DNA of 64,000 nt from Sphingopyxis sp. FD7 (lineage in GTDB: Bacteria > Pseudomonadota > Alphaproteobacteria > Sphingomonadales > Sphingomonadaceae), in the NCBI RefSeq assembly GCF_003609835.1, contig NZ_AP017898.1:1612001-1676000 (forward strand), read 5' to 3'. The notes beneath the pieces were generated by a model. It was not told the DNA's origin. It did no database searches and saw nothing but the letters and a program-made list of their open reading frames with translations. The position numbers and the translations under genes are program-made. Below are positions 24,446-32,487 of the stretch, in pieces (the first letter of the stretch is position 1; the number at the start of each line of letters is the position of its first letter).

Positions 24446-25455
24446 GGCGCCTCCTCGCCGGGATCGACGGGCGGCACCTCGTCGACGAACAGGGCCGACG
24501 CGCGCGGCGTGCGGTCGACCGTCAGGTTGAAGATGTCGAAGCGGTTATAGCCGCCGATGATGTCGTGCATCAGCTTGGGCCGGACGCACTCGCCAAGGTC
24601 GATGTCGGCGTAGACGATGCCTTCTTCGTCGATCAGCGGCTCGCCGACCGGATGGCCGTGCGGGTCGATCACGCCCGACCAGGCACTGTTCGGGCGCGAT
24701 AACAGGTCGCGGTTCTGCGGGCGGTCGGCGCTCATCGCCGCGACGATCTCCTCGCTTATCGCCGAGCAGGCGACGATGGTGAAGACCTTGCCCTCGAAGC
24801 TGTGGGCGGTTGCACGGATCTTGATGGCTTCCGCCATATTGTAGGATGCGGGCGCGACGGGCAGCGCGATATAATTGGCGACGTGAACCAGCTCGCCCTG
24901 CGACAGCAGCGCGAAGCGCGCGAGCGTGTTGGTATTTTCCCCGCACGCCAGCGTGCCGAGCGGCCCGACGGGCGTGTCATAAACGCGGATCGAGCTGCCG
25001 TCGCCACCCGCCCAGGTCAGTTTCTCGGCCCAGGTCGGCACCAGCTTGCGGTGCCGCCCGAGCAGGCGGCCGCCGGCGCCGATGATGAGGTTCGTGTTAT
25101 AGAGCGTGCCGACGCTGACCGGATCGCGTTCGTTGATGCCGATGACGACGGTGCAGCCATAATCGCGCGCGGCGTCGCAAAGCGCCGCGACTTCGGGACC
25201 ATCGACAAGCACCGACGCGCGATAAAGCCGCTCGTGCCATTCGGCCCCTTCGATCGGCGTCATCAGCCAGTTCCAATAGGGATAGGCGGAAACAAACACT
25301 TCGGGGAAGGCGACGAGCTGCGCGCCGTTTCCGGCCGCCTCGGCGATCAGCGCGCAGGCCTTGTCGACGGTGCGCGCGGTGTCGAGGAACACCGGCGCGG
25401 CCTGCACCGTGGCGACGCGCGATTTGGGCAGGACGGGCGCCGAGACGTCGCTCAT
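24442..25455 (-). CDS. Nitrilase-superfamily hydrolase of the tryptophan/aromatic operon
   Basis: A 337-residue carbon-nitrogen hydrolase. The Glu-Lys-Cys triad is clear: Glu in LVAFPEVFVSAYPYWNW, Lys in LLGRHRKLVPTWAEKLTWAG and Cys in GTLACGENTNTLARFALLSQ. The CGENTN context is typical of true nitrilases, so an aliphatic or aryl nitrile would be the default substrate. In this operon an amidase role on maleamate would close the pathway, but that is only inferred. The start MSDVSAPVLPKS at 25455 overlaps the kynureninase stop by 4 nt; the longer frame to 25494 is rejected for that reason. Confidence 0.88.
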   Translation of the reverse strand: MSDVSAPVLPKSRVATVQAAPVFLDTARTVDKACALIAEAAGNGAQLVAFPEVFVSAYPYWNWLMTPIEGAEWHERLYRASVLVDGPEVAALCDAARDYGCTVVIGINERDPVSVGTLYNTNLIIGAGGRLLGRHRKLVPTWAEKLTWAGGDGSSIRVYDTPVGPLGTLACGENTNTLARFALLSQGELVHVANYIALPVAPASYNMAEAIKIRATAHSFEGKVFTIVACSAISEEIVAAMSADRPQNRDLLSRPNSAWSGVIDPHGHPVGEPLIDEEGIVYADIDLGECVRPKLMHDIIGGYNRFDIFNLTVDRTPRASALFVDEVPPVDPGEEAP

Positions 25456-26693
25456 GTCACCGCCGCGCGCTGATGATACTGCGGCTTGTCCCATGCCCGC
25501 ATCGCGCAGACGATTTCGAGCCGCCGGGCCGTCTCAACGATGTCGCGATAGCGCAGATACAGCGGCGTCAGCCCGAAGCGCAAAATGTCGGGGGTGCGGA
25601 AGTCGGCGATGACATCCAGTTCCTTGAGTGCCTGGACGATCTGATATCCCTGCGGGTGCGCATAGGCGACCTGGCTGCCGCGCAGCGCATGATCCTGCGG
25701 GCTCGCCAACGCGAAGCCATAGGTGTCGCAGAGCGGCCGCATAAGCTCGATAAACAGGTCGCCGAGCGCGAGCGACTTGCGGCGCACCTCGCGCATGTCG
25801 GCTTCGAGCATCAGATCGACACCGACTTCGAGCGCCGCGAGGCCGAGCACCGGCGGCGTGCCGCATTGGAAGCGCTCGATCCCCGCGGCGGGATCGTAAT
25901 CTTCTTCGAAATCGAACGGCCGCGCATGGCCGAACCAGCCCGACAAGATCGGCGTGGCGCCATGGTGCCGCGCGGCGGCGAAGAGATAGGCGGGCGCGCC
26001 CGGACCGCCGTTCAGGAACTTGTAGCCGCAACCGATCGCAAAATCGGCGTTCGCGCCGTTGAGGTCGACCGGAATCGCGCCCGCGCTGTGGCTCAGATCC
26101 CAGACGATAAGCGCACCGGCGTCGTGCGCCGCGCGCGTGATCGCCGCCATGTCGCGCACGCGGCCCGACTTGTAGTGAACCTGCGTGAGCAGGAGCACCG
26201 CAACATCGTCATTCAGCGCATCGACCACCTCCTCGGGCGCGACGGTCAGCGCCTTGACGCGCCCGCCCGAAAAGGCCTCGATGCCCTGCATCATATAGAC
26301 GTCGGTGGGGAAGTTGGTTGCTTCCGACAGGATCACCGTGCGTTCGCGTCGCAAGGAAAGCGCGGCAGTCAAGGTCTTGAAGATATTGACCGAAGTGGAG
26401 TCGGTTGCGACGATCTCCCCAGCCTTGGCGCCGAGCAGCCGGGCGATCTTGTCGCCGATCCGCCGCGGCGCCGTCGACCATTCGGCGGCGAGCCACGAGG
26501 TAATCAGCCCCTCGCCCCATTCTTCGCCAATAACCCCCGCCAGCCGCTCGCCCGTCGCCCTGGGCAGCGCGCCGAGCGAATTGCCGTCAAGGTAGATCAA
26601 GCCTTCGCGCAGCTGGAAGCGCCTGCGAAAATGCGCGAGCGGATCGGCGGCGTCGAGCGCCGACACATCGGGGGCGGTCATCGTGCCGGTCAT
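25452..26693 (-). CDS. kynU: Kynureninase
   Basis: A 413-residue PLP enzyme that cleaves kynurenine (or hydroxykynurenine) to an anthranilate and alanine. Motifs include GLIYLDGNSLGALP at the N-terminus, ATDSTSVNIFKTLTAAL, VIVWDLSHSAGAIPV with the PLP-contacting Asp, and the Schiff-base Lys in FAIGCGYKFLNGGPGAPAYL. FQCGTPPVLGLAALEVG follows. It overlaps kynB upstream and the nitrilase downstream by 4 nt each. It contains no feature that would by itself separate kynurenine from 5-hydroxykynurenine specificity. Confidence 0.95.
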   Translation of the reverse strand: MTGTMTAPDVSALDAADPLAHFRRRFQLREGLIYLDGNSLGALPRATGERLAGVIGEEWGEGLITSWLAAEWSTAPRRIGDKIARLLGAKAGEIVATDSTSVNIFKTLTAALSLRRERTVILSEATNFPTDVYMMQGIEAFSGGRVKALTVAPEEVVDALNDDVAVLLLTQVHYKSGRVRDMAAITRAAHDAGALIVWDLSHSAGAIPVDLNGANADFAIGCGYKFLNGGPGAPAYLFAAARHHGATPILSGWFGHARPFDFEEDYDPAAGIERFQCGTPPVLGLAALEVGVDLMLEADMREVRRKSLALGDLFIELMRPLCDTYGFALASPQDHALRGSQVAYAHPQGYQIVQALKELDVIADFRTPDILRFGLTPLYLRYRDIVETARRLEIVCAMRAWDKPQYHQRAAVT

Positions 26694-27319
26694 GCCATCT
26701 CCCTCAATATCGCGCGCACCGGGCTGGCGTCGGCGCCGACGATGCGCAGCGGCAGCGCAACGAGTTCGTATCGGCCGGGCGGCGCGTCATCGAGCACCAG
26801 CCCCTCCAATATCCGCATATCGGCCGCCTTCACCGCCTGATGCGCGTCGAGCGTTTTCGACTGTTCGGGGTCGAGCGAGGCCGCGTCGGTGCCGATCAGG
26901 CGCACACCCATGCGGCCCATTTTTTCGACCACTTCGGCCGCGATCGCGGTGAAATCGCTGTCCCATTCATCGTGCGGAAAACGCGCATAGGTGCGCAGCA
27001 GCACGCGCTCGGCGCCCTCGACCGCACCCCAATCGACATCGCCGACCTCGACCCGCCCGCGCGCGTGGCGCACGTCGAGCAGCACGCACGGTCCGATATA
27101 GGGTTCAAGCTCGCAGTCGGCCGACGAAGCGCCGTCATTGGCATAGTGGAGCGGCGCGTCGCCATGCGTTCCCGCGTGCAGCGGCGTGAACATGCCGCCG
27201 ACATTGACCGGGCAGCCATCGCCGATCACCGCATGGCTGTGCAGCGCGAAGGCGGGCTCGCCCGGCCATACCGGCACCGCGGCGTGGAGCGGCTGCGAAA
27301 TGTCCCAGATGCGGCTCAT
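26690..27319 (-). CDS. kynB: Kynurenine formamidase (cyclase-type)
   Basis: A 209-residue metal-dependent hydrolase of the KynB family, removing formate from N-formylkynurenine. The diagnostic HAGTHGDAPLHYANDG carries the HxGTHxD metal-binding motif at about residues 48-63. GTDAASLDPEQSKTLDAHQA is the second conserved block, supplying further ligands. The ATG at 27319 (MSRIWDISQPLHAAVPVWPG) overlaps the kynA stop by 4 nt; the frame that extends to 27595 is an accident of high GC. The gene is in the standard order between kynA and kynU. Confidence 0.95.
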   Translation of the reverse strand: MSRIWDISQPLHAAVPVWPGEPAFALHSHAVIGDGCPVNVGGMFTPLHAGTHGDAPLHYANDGASSADCELEPYIGPCVLLDVRHARGRVEVGDVDWGAVEGAERVLLRTYARFPHDEWDSDFTAIAAEVVEKMGRMGVRLIGTDAASLDPEQSKTLDAHQAVKAADMRILEGLVLDDAPPGRYELVALPLRIVGADASPVRAILREMA

Positions 27320-28221
27320 TGGCGCTCCCCCGTCGCATAGTCGCCACCCTCGCGCGGCGCGACCATCTCGGTGCGCATCGACCAGAGTTCGGGAAAGAAG
27401 CTGAGACCCAGCGCCTTGACGAGATAATTGACCCCCGACGAGCCGCCGGTGCCGGGCTTGTGCCCGATCACGCGCGCGACGGTCTTCATGTGCTTGAAGC
27501 GCCATTCCTGGAAATAATACTCCAGCGCGGTGATCTTTTCGGCGAGCATATAGAGGTCCCAATGATGCTCGGGGTCGGTGTAGATGGCGAGCCACGCCTG
27601 CTCGACCGCTTCCGACGCTTCATAGGGCTGCGTCCAGTCGCGCTCCAGATGATCGGCGGGAATGGCAAAGCCGCGCCGCGCGAGCAGCCGCAGCAGCTCG
27701 TCATAGAGCGACGGCGCCTCGAACGCCGCGCGCAGCCGCGCGGTGGCTGCGGCATCATCCTTGTGGACGATCATCATGTCGCCGCGCTTGTTGCCGAGCA
27801 GATATTCGAGCTCGCGATATTGCTGCGACTGAAAGCCCGAGGCGCGACGCAGGAAACCGCGAAAGGTCAGGAAATCATGCGGAGTCAGCGTCGCGAGCAC
27901 TTCCCAGCTGTGGATCATGTGACGCTGGATCGTCGCGATGCGGTCAAGCCCCTTGCCCGCGACCGCCAGCCGGTCGGCCTTGATCGCGTCGTAAACGATC
28001 CGCCCCTCGTGCAGCACGAGTTTCAGCCACAGCTCCATCGTCTGGTGCATGATGATGAACAGCATCTCGTCGGGCTTGTCCGACACCGGCACCTGCGCCG
28101 ACAGCAATTGCGCCGTCTGGATGTGCCGCGCATAGGTCAGCCCATTGTCCCACTGGATCGTCTCGCCGTCGATCTCGGTTTCAAAAACCTCGGTATCGCC
28201 GTCGCGCGTCTGCCTGATCAT
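27316..28221 (-). CDS. kynA: Tryptophan 2,3-dioxygenase
   Basis: A 301-residue heme dioxygenase that opens the pyrrole ring of tryptophan. Conserved blocks are LTYARHIQTAQLLSAQ, DEMLFIIMHQTMELWLKL (distal His region), RRASGFQSQQYRELEYLLGN, and near the C-terminus FKHMKTVARVIGHKPGTGGS with the proximal heme His and the substrate-binding GTGGSSG loop. The start MIRQTRDGDTEVF at 28221 overlaps the stop of the aromatic hydroxylase gene by 4 nt (ATGA), so the two are translationally coupled. Confidence 0.96.
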   Translation of the reverse strand: MIRQTRDGDTEVFETEIDGETIQWDNGLTYARHIQTAQLLSAQVPVSDKPDEMLFIIMHQTMELWLKLVLHEGRIVYDAIKADRLAVAGKGLDRIATIQRHMIHSWEVLATLTPHDFLTFRGFLRRASGFQSQQYRELEYLLGNKRGDMMIVHKDDAAATARLRAAFEAPSLYDELLRLLARRGFAIPADHLERDWTQPYEASEAVEQAWLAIYTDPEHHWDLYMLAEKITALEYYFQEWRFKHMKTVARVIGHKPGTGGSSGVNYLVKALGLSFFPELWSMRTEMVAPREGGDYATGERQ

Positions 28222-29099
28222 ATGCCCGCCTCTCCGTCGCCCGACCACGGCGCCGCGGTCGGCAGGCGTCCTTCATAGGCGACATCGCCGCGCCACGCAT
28301 CACCCGGCGCGATGGCCGGTTCGCTCGCGATCTTGCGATAGAGGCTGGCGAAATCGGCCTCCTCGGTCGCGCGCAGCAATTGCTCGAACCCCGCGACGAC
28401 GAAATAGGTCTGCTGAAAGGCGTCGAAATGATAGCGCGTCCGCATCACGCGCTCGACGTCGAGCCAGACGCGCCGCGGTTCGGGCGCGGTCAGCGCAAAG
28501 GCCGTTTCGGCGAGGCTCGACAGCAGCCCGCCGCCGAAGGCGCGCAATTCGCCCTCCTCCACCACCAGCCCGAACTCGACCGTATAGAGCCAGAGCCGCC
28601 CGAGATAATCCGACGCCCCCAGCTTTTCGGCGCGCAATCCCGCCTCGCCATAAGCGACCAGAAAATCGCCGAAGGCCGGATCGGCCAGCATCGGCACATG
28701 CCCGAAAATGTCGTGAAACATGTCGGGCTCTTCGCTGTAGGCGATCTGTTCGGGCGGGCGCAGGAAATTGGCGGCGGGAAAGCGCCGGTTCGCCAGATGC
28801 TCGAAAAAGGGGGCGTTGGGAATCCAGCCGGGGACCGCGACGACTTCCCAGCCCGATGCGAGTTTCAGCCGCGCGTTAAGCTCGGCAAAGTCGGGAACGC
28901 CGGGTTTCAGCCCGCGCAACAGGTCGAGCCCGTCGAGGAAGGCGCGGCAGGCATAGCCGCCCAGCGCCGCCGATTGCCGGTCGAACAGGGTCTCCCACGT
29001 TCGATGCTGTTCCGGTGTGAAGGCCTGCCAATCCTGCCGCATCGTCCAGTCGGCCGCGACGCCTTCGGGCGGGGTGTCGAAAATGTGCGTCGCGGCCAA
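28218..29099 (-). CDS. phhA: Phenylalanine 4-hydroxylase (aromatic amino acid hydroxylase)
   Basis: A 293-residue monomeric bacterial-type pterin-dependent hydroxylase. The iron site is clear: two His in EEPDMFHDIFGHVPMLADPA and Glu in RLWLYTVEFGLVVEEGE, followed by AFGGGLLSS and the C-terminal FVVAGFEQLL. There is no ACT regulatory domain, as usual in bacteria. The family default is phenylalanine to tyrosine. Here it is the promoter-proximal gene of a tryptophan-degrading operon and overlaps kynA by 4 nt. That placement makes tryptophan 5-hydroxylation a serious alternative. No pterin dehydratase gene lies next to it. Confidence 0.93.
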   Translation of the reverse strand: MAATHIFDTPPEGVAADWTMRQDWQAFTPEQHRTWETLFDRQSAALGGYACRAFLDGLDLLRGLKPGVPDFAELNARLKLASGWEVVAVPGWIPNAPFFEHLANRRFPAANFLRPPEQIAYSEEPDMFHDIFGHVPMLADPAFGDFLVAYGEAGLRAEKLGASDYLGRLWLYTVEFGLVVEEGELRAFGGGLLSSLAETAFALTAPEPRRVWLDVERVMRTRYHFDAFQQTYFVVAGFEQLLRATEEADFASLYRKIASEPAIAPGDAWRGDVAYEGRLPTAAPWSGDGEAGI

Positions 29100-29144
29100 G
29101 CCTTCCTCCCAAGCTCTCGTTTCGCAGCGTAGCGCGGACCCGAG

Positions 29145-29214
29145 CGAACATTGTTCGGATTATCGGCCGTTGAGCCACGAGAGCCGAACAAACGTCCTTT
29201 CAATTCGACGTTTG
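29145..29214. promoter_or_regulatory. Operator-like dyads between the tryptophan operon and its Lrp-type regulator
   Basis: Between the divergent phhA (start 29099) and Lrp gene (start 29286) are CGAACATTGTTCG (29145-29157), a near-perfect palindrome, and CAAACGTC (29189-29196) mirrored by GACGTTTG (29207-29214). Lrp/AsnC proteins bind such spaced dyads. Control of both promoters by the encoded regulator is inferred. Confidence 0.5.
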
Positions 29215-29285
29215 CCGGAACATAATTCCGCCAAGCGGCGCGATGACCGCGCCATTTGACTACACAACGATTCGGGACGGAACGC

Positions 29286-29765
29286 ATGGACAGGCTCGAC
29301 TGGAAGATCATCGCCAACCTCGAACGCGACGGGCGGCTCTCCTATGCCGAGCTTGGCGAGCAAGTCGGCCTGTCCAAATCGCCCTGCTGGTCGCGGGTCA
29401 AGGCGCTGGAGGCGGACGGCGTGATCGCGGGCTATGCCGCGCGGATCGACCCCGAGACGATCGGTCTCGCGGTGCAGAGCTTTGTCGAGGTGCAGATCCG
29501 CTTCGACGCGCATGGCGAGTTCGAGGCGGCCGTGCTCGCGCACCCGGCCGTCGTCGAATGCCACACCACCGCCGGCGAAAGCGACTATCTGCTCAAGGTT
29601 TTCGCGCGCTCGGCCGACCATCTCGACGAGCTGCTGCGGCACAATCTGTCGAAACTGCCCGGTGTGCAGCGGCTCAAAACGGTCGTCTGCCTCAAGACGA
29701 TCAAGCGCCACGGCGACCTGGCTGAATGGGCGCGCATCACCGAAGATCAGGGCAGAACACGCTAA
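29286..29765 (+). CDS. Lrp/AsnC-family transcriptional regulator
   Basis: A 159-residue protein. An N-terminal helix-turn-helix (DWKIIANLERDGRLSYAELG, then EQVGLSKSPCWSRVKALEAD) is followed by the RAM ligand-binding domain, with AAVLAHPAVVECHTTAGESDYLLKV. The ATG at 29286 is preferred to the TTG at 29256. It is divergent from the phhA-kyn operon. Lrp-type regulators commonly respond to the amino acid degraded by the neighbouring genes, so tryptophan, phenylalanine or a derivative is the probable effector. Confidence 0.93.
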   Translation: MDRLDWKIIANLERDGRLSYAELGEQVGLSKSPCWSRVKALEADGVIAGYAARIDPETIGLAVQSFVEVQIRFDAHGEFEAAVLAHPAVVECHTTAGESDYLLKVFARSADHLDELLRHNLSKLPGVQRLKTVVCLKTIKRHGDLAEWARITEDQGRTR

Positions 29766-29888
29766 ATCGCTGTTTTGCCGATCGGATTGTCGCTACCGTC
29801 CACAGCCGCCCGAACCGCGCGGAAATAATCGCACCGAAACGGCGCAAATCCCCCTTAAATCCGGCATCATGCGCTCGTTAAAGCTCGC

Positions 29889-31025
29889 ATGACCACCAAA
29901 GCGACAGCATCGAACGAGCCGGTAGGGCGGCTCATGGGTTGGCTGGGGCTTCGCCGCGCGCGCCGCGGCACCTCCGATGGCGGATATCCGCCCCCCGACC
30001 CCGGCGGCCCGCGCGACCTCGCGCGCGAGGCGCGTTACGAGCTCGCCGCCTCGATCACCTCCTTCCTCGTCGACAATGATCTCGAAGTTTCGCCCGCGAA
30101 CCTGCTGATCGCGCATGGCGCCTTTTCGGGCAGCAATCCCCGGCTGGCGCGGCGCGTCGTGGCGCAGGCACAAAGTCCGCAGGGCATCACCCAGAAATGG
30201 CTGGACGAACTCGGCGAAGAGGAAAGCGGTCAGCCCGACCGCGTCGAACTCGACAAGCTGATGACGCGGCTCGAGGCGAATCTCGACGCCTTTCACACCA
30301 ATACAAGGCAAGCGCGCTCCGCCACGAGCGATTACGGGATCGAACTCGAACAACATGTTTCCGACCTCGAGCAATTGCAAAAGACCGGCCGCATCGTTTC
30401 CAGCCTCGCCGATCTCGCCAAGGTCATGCTCGAACGGACGCGCAAGGCCGAAGAGGATATGCGCAAGAGCGAGGATGAGGCAAAGGCGCTGCGCCGCAGC
30501 CTCGACCGCGCCAAACGCGATGCCGAACTCGACTATCTGACCGGCCTGCCCAACCGCCGCGCGTTCGAAAACCTGCTCGACCGCCATTACAGGGAAGCGC
30601 GCGCCGCGCTCGAACCGCTGAGCGTCGCCTTTTGCGACATCGACGAGTTCAAGAAGGTCAACGACACGCACGGCCATGAAGCGGGCGATCGCGTCATCAA
30701 GGCGATCGCCGATACGCTGGCCCGCATCTCAAACGACAAATGCCACGTCGCGCGGCACGGCGGCGAGGAGTTTGTCATGCTGTTCCGCGGACTGACGCCG
30801 ACCGAAGCGGCCGAAAAGCTCGACGACGCGCGCGAGGCGCTCGCCGACCGGCGCCTTATCAACCGCAAGACCGACGAGCCGTTCGGGCAGATCACCTTTT
30901 CGGGCGGCGTGGCCGATGTCTTCGGCTATGGCGACGCGCGCGCCGCGTTGAAAGCAGCCGATGAAGCGCTTTACCGGGCGAAAGCGGGCGGCCGCAACTG
31001 CATCCGCATCGCCGATCCGGCCTGA
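29889..31025 (+). CDS. GGDEF-domain diguanylate cyclase
   Basis: A 378-residue cytoplasmic protein. Residues about 1-210 form an uncharacterised helical region ending in a coiled coil (MLERTRKAEEDMRKSEDEAK). The GGDEF domain follows: LDYLTGLPNRRAFENLL, the metal-binding FCDIDEFKKVNDTHGHEAGD, and the active-site ARHGGEEFVML (GGEEF). There is no RxxD just before GGEEF, so the usual product-inhibition I-site is missing. No membrane segment is visible. It makes cyclic di-GMP and stands alone between the Lrp gene and a convergent transporter gene. Confidence 0.93.
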   Translation: MTTKATASNEPVGRLMGWLGLRRARRGTSDGGYPPPDPGGPRDLAREARYELAASITSFLVDNDLEVSPANLLIAHGAFSGSNPRLARRVVAQAQSPQGITQKWLDELGEEESGQPDRVELDKLMTRLEANLDAFHTNTRQARSATSDYGIELEQHVSDLEQLQKTGRIVSSLADLAKVMLERTRKAEEDMRKSEDEAKALRRSLDRAKRDAELDYLTGLPNRRAFENLLDRHYREARAALEPLSVAFCDIDEFKKVNDTHGHEAGDRVIKAIADTLARISNDKCHVARHGGEEFVMLFRGLTPTEAAEKLDDAREALADRRLINRKTDEPFGQITFSGGVADVFGYGDARAALKAADEALYRAKAGGRNCIRIADPA

Positions 31026-31052
31026 TGGCCGACCTGCCGCGAGGGCGCGGGA

Positions 31053-31090
31053 GCCGCGGGCAACGCGCCTGATCGCCCGTTGCCCGCGGC
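31053..31090. terminator. Bidirectional hairpin between convergent genes
   Basis: GCCGCGGGCAACG (31053-31065) pairs fully with CGTTGCCCGCGGC (31078-31090) around a 12-nt loop. It lies between the stops of the diguanylate cyclase (31025) and the MFS gene (31098). There is no strong T run on either side, so it is a probable but not classical terminator. Confidence 0.55.
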
Positions 31091-31097
31091 CTTGCCG

Positions 31098-32393
31098 TCA
31101 GGCGACCGGACGCCGCGCGTAATAGCCGAATCCGGCGATCACGGCGTAGCACAGAGCGGGAAGCAGCAGCGCGGTTGCGAGGCTGCCCGTCAGATCGGCG
31201 ATGACGCCTGTGGCCAGCGGAACGACCGCGCCGCCAAAGATCGCCACGTTGATGATACCCGATCCGTCGGCCGCGCGCGGCCCGAGCTTTTCCGACGCAA
31301 GGCTGAAGATCGTCGGAAACATGATCGCGTTCATCAGGCCGATCGCCAGCAGGCTGTAGCCCGAGACGACGCCGGTGGTGTTGGTCGAAATCAGGATCAA
31401 ACTGATCGCGCCGATCGCGACGCAGGCCAGCAGCTTGCCGGGACTGACAACGCGCATCAGGCCCGATCCGATAAAGCGGCCGACCATCGCGCCGCCCCAA
31501 TAATAGCCGATCAGCTTGCCCGCATCCTGCTCGGCCAATGCCATGACGCCTGGCTGCATCAGATAGTTGACGATGAGCGAGCCGATCGACACCTCGGCGC
31601 CGACATAGAGGAAAATGCAGAGCGCGCCGAAGCCGAAGCGCGGCCGTCGCAGCAGATCCAGACCCGCAAGGCCCGTACTCGCTTCATGCTTTTCGCCTTG
31701 CAAGCGGTTGCGGAACAGCCACACGGCGCCCGCGACGACCGCGAGCGCGGCGGCGATGCCCAGATAGCCGTGGACGATCGCCTGGCTTTCGGCGGTGCGA
31801 TAGGCGTCGAGTTCGGCACCCGACAGTTGGTCGGCGCTGACGGTCGCAAGGCTGCCAAGGATCAGGATCGACCCGACGATGGGAAAGATGGTGGTCCCCA
31901 GCGAATTGAACGCCTGTGCAAAGGTCAGGCGGCTGTGCGCCGTTTCGGGCTTGCCGAGCAGCGAAATGAGCGGATTGGCGACGACCTGCACGATCACCAC
32001 GCCGCTCGCGAGCACGAACAGCGCGAGCAGGAAGAGGCCATAGACCGCCTGCTGCGACGCGGGGATGAAGAGCAGGCAGCCGGCAAGCATCGTCAGCAGC
32101 CCCGCCACGGCACCGCGCATATAGCCGATCCTCTTGACCAGCTTGGCGCCCGGAATGCCGATCACCAGATAGGCGGTGAAGAAGCAGAACTGGATCAGCA
32201 TCGCCTGCGTGTAATTGAGCGTGAACAGCTCCTTCAGCTTCGGGATCAGCACATCGTTCAGCGACGTGATACCCCCAAAGATGAAGAACAGCCCCATCAC
32301 GAACAGCCGCAGCTCGGGCGCGTCGACATGCGTGCCCTCCGCTTCGATCGCGACCGGGTCGGTGCTCGATGAAATATCCGGCGCTAAAGCCAT
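31098..32393 (-). CDS. FucP-type sugar MFS transporter
   Basis: A 431-residue major facilitator with about twelve hydrophobic segments. The N-terminal half carries FFIFGGITSLNDVLIPKLKE and the FCFFTAYLVIGIPGAKLVKR loop, typical of the FucP/glucose-galactose permease group, which are proton symporters for sugars such as L-fucose, glucose or galactose. VVIVQVVANPLISLLG is another signature of this group. The start ATG at 32393 gives MALAPDISSSTDPVAIEA. No sugar-metabolism gene adjoins it, so the substrate is uncertain. Confidence 0.88.
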   Translation of the reverse strand: MALAPDISSSTDPVAIEAEGTHVDAPELRLFVMGLFFIFGGITSLNDVLIPKLKELFTLNYTQAMLIQFCFFTAYLVIGIPGAKLVKRIGYMRGAVAGLLTMLAGCLLFIPASQQAVYGLFLLALFVLASGVVIVQVVANPLISLLGKPETAHSRLTFAQAFNSLGTTIFPIVGSILILGSLATVSADQLSGAELDAYRTAESQAIVHGYLGIAAALAVVAGAVWLFRNRLQGEKHEASTGLAGLDLLRRPRFGFGALCIFLYVGAEVSIGSLIVNYLMQPGVMALAEQDAGKLIGYYWGGAMVGRFIGSGLMRVVSPGKLLACVAIGAISLILISTNTTGVVSGYSLLAIGLMNAIMFPTIFSLASEKLGPRAADGSGIINVAIFGGAVVPLATGVIADLTGSLATALLLPALCYAVIAGFGYYARRPVA

Positions 32394-32487
32394 GTCACTC
32401 TCCCCAATTTGGTCTTGGCGAACCTGGTGCTGGTCTTGTCGCTTTGCGGGCAGCGGGCAAGCCCGCGCGCGGTCCAGGCATTCGTAT

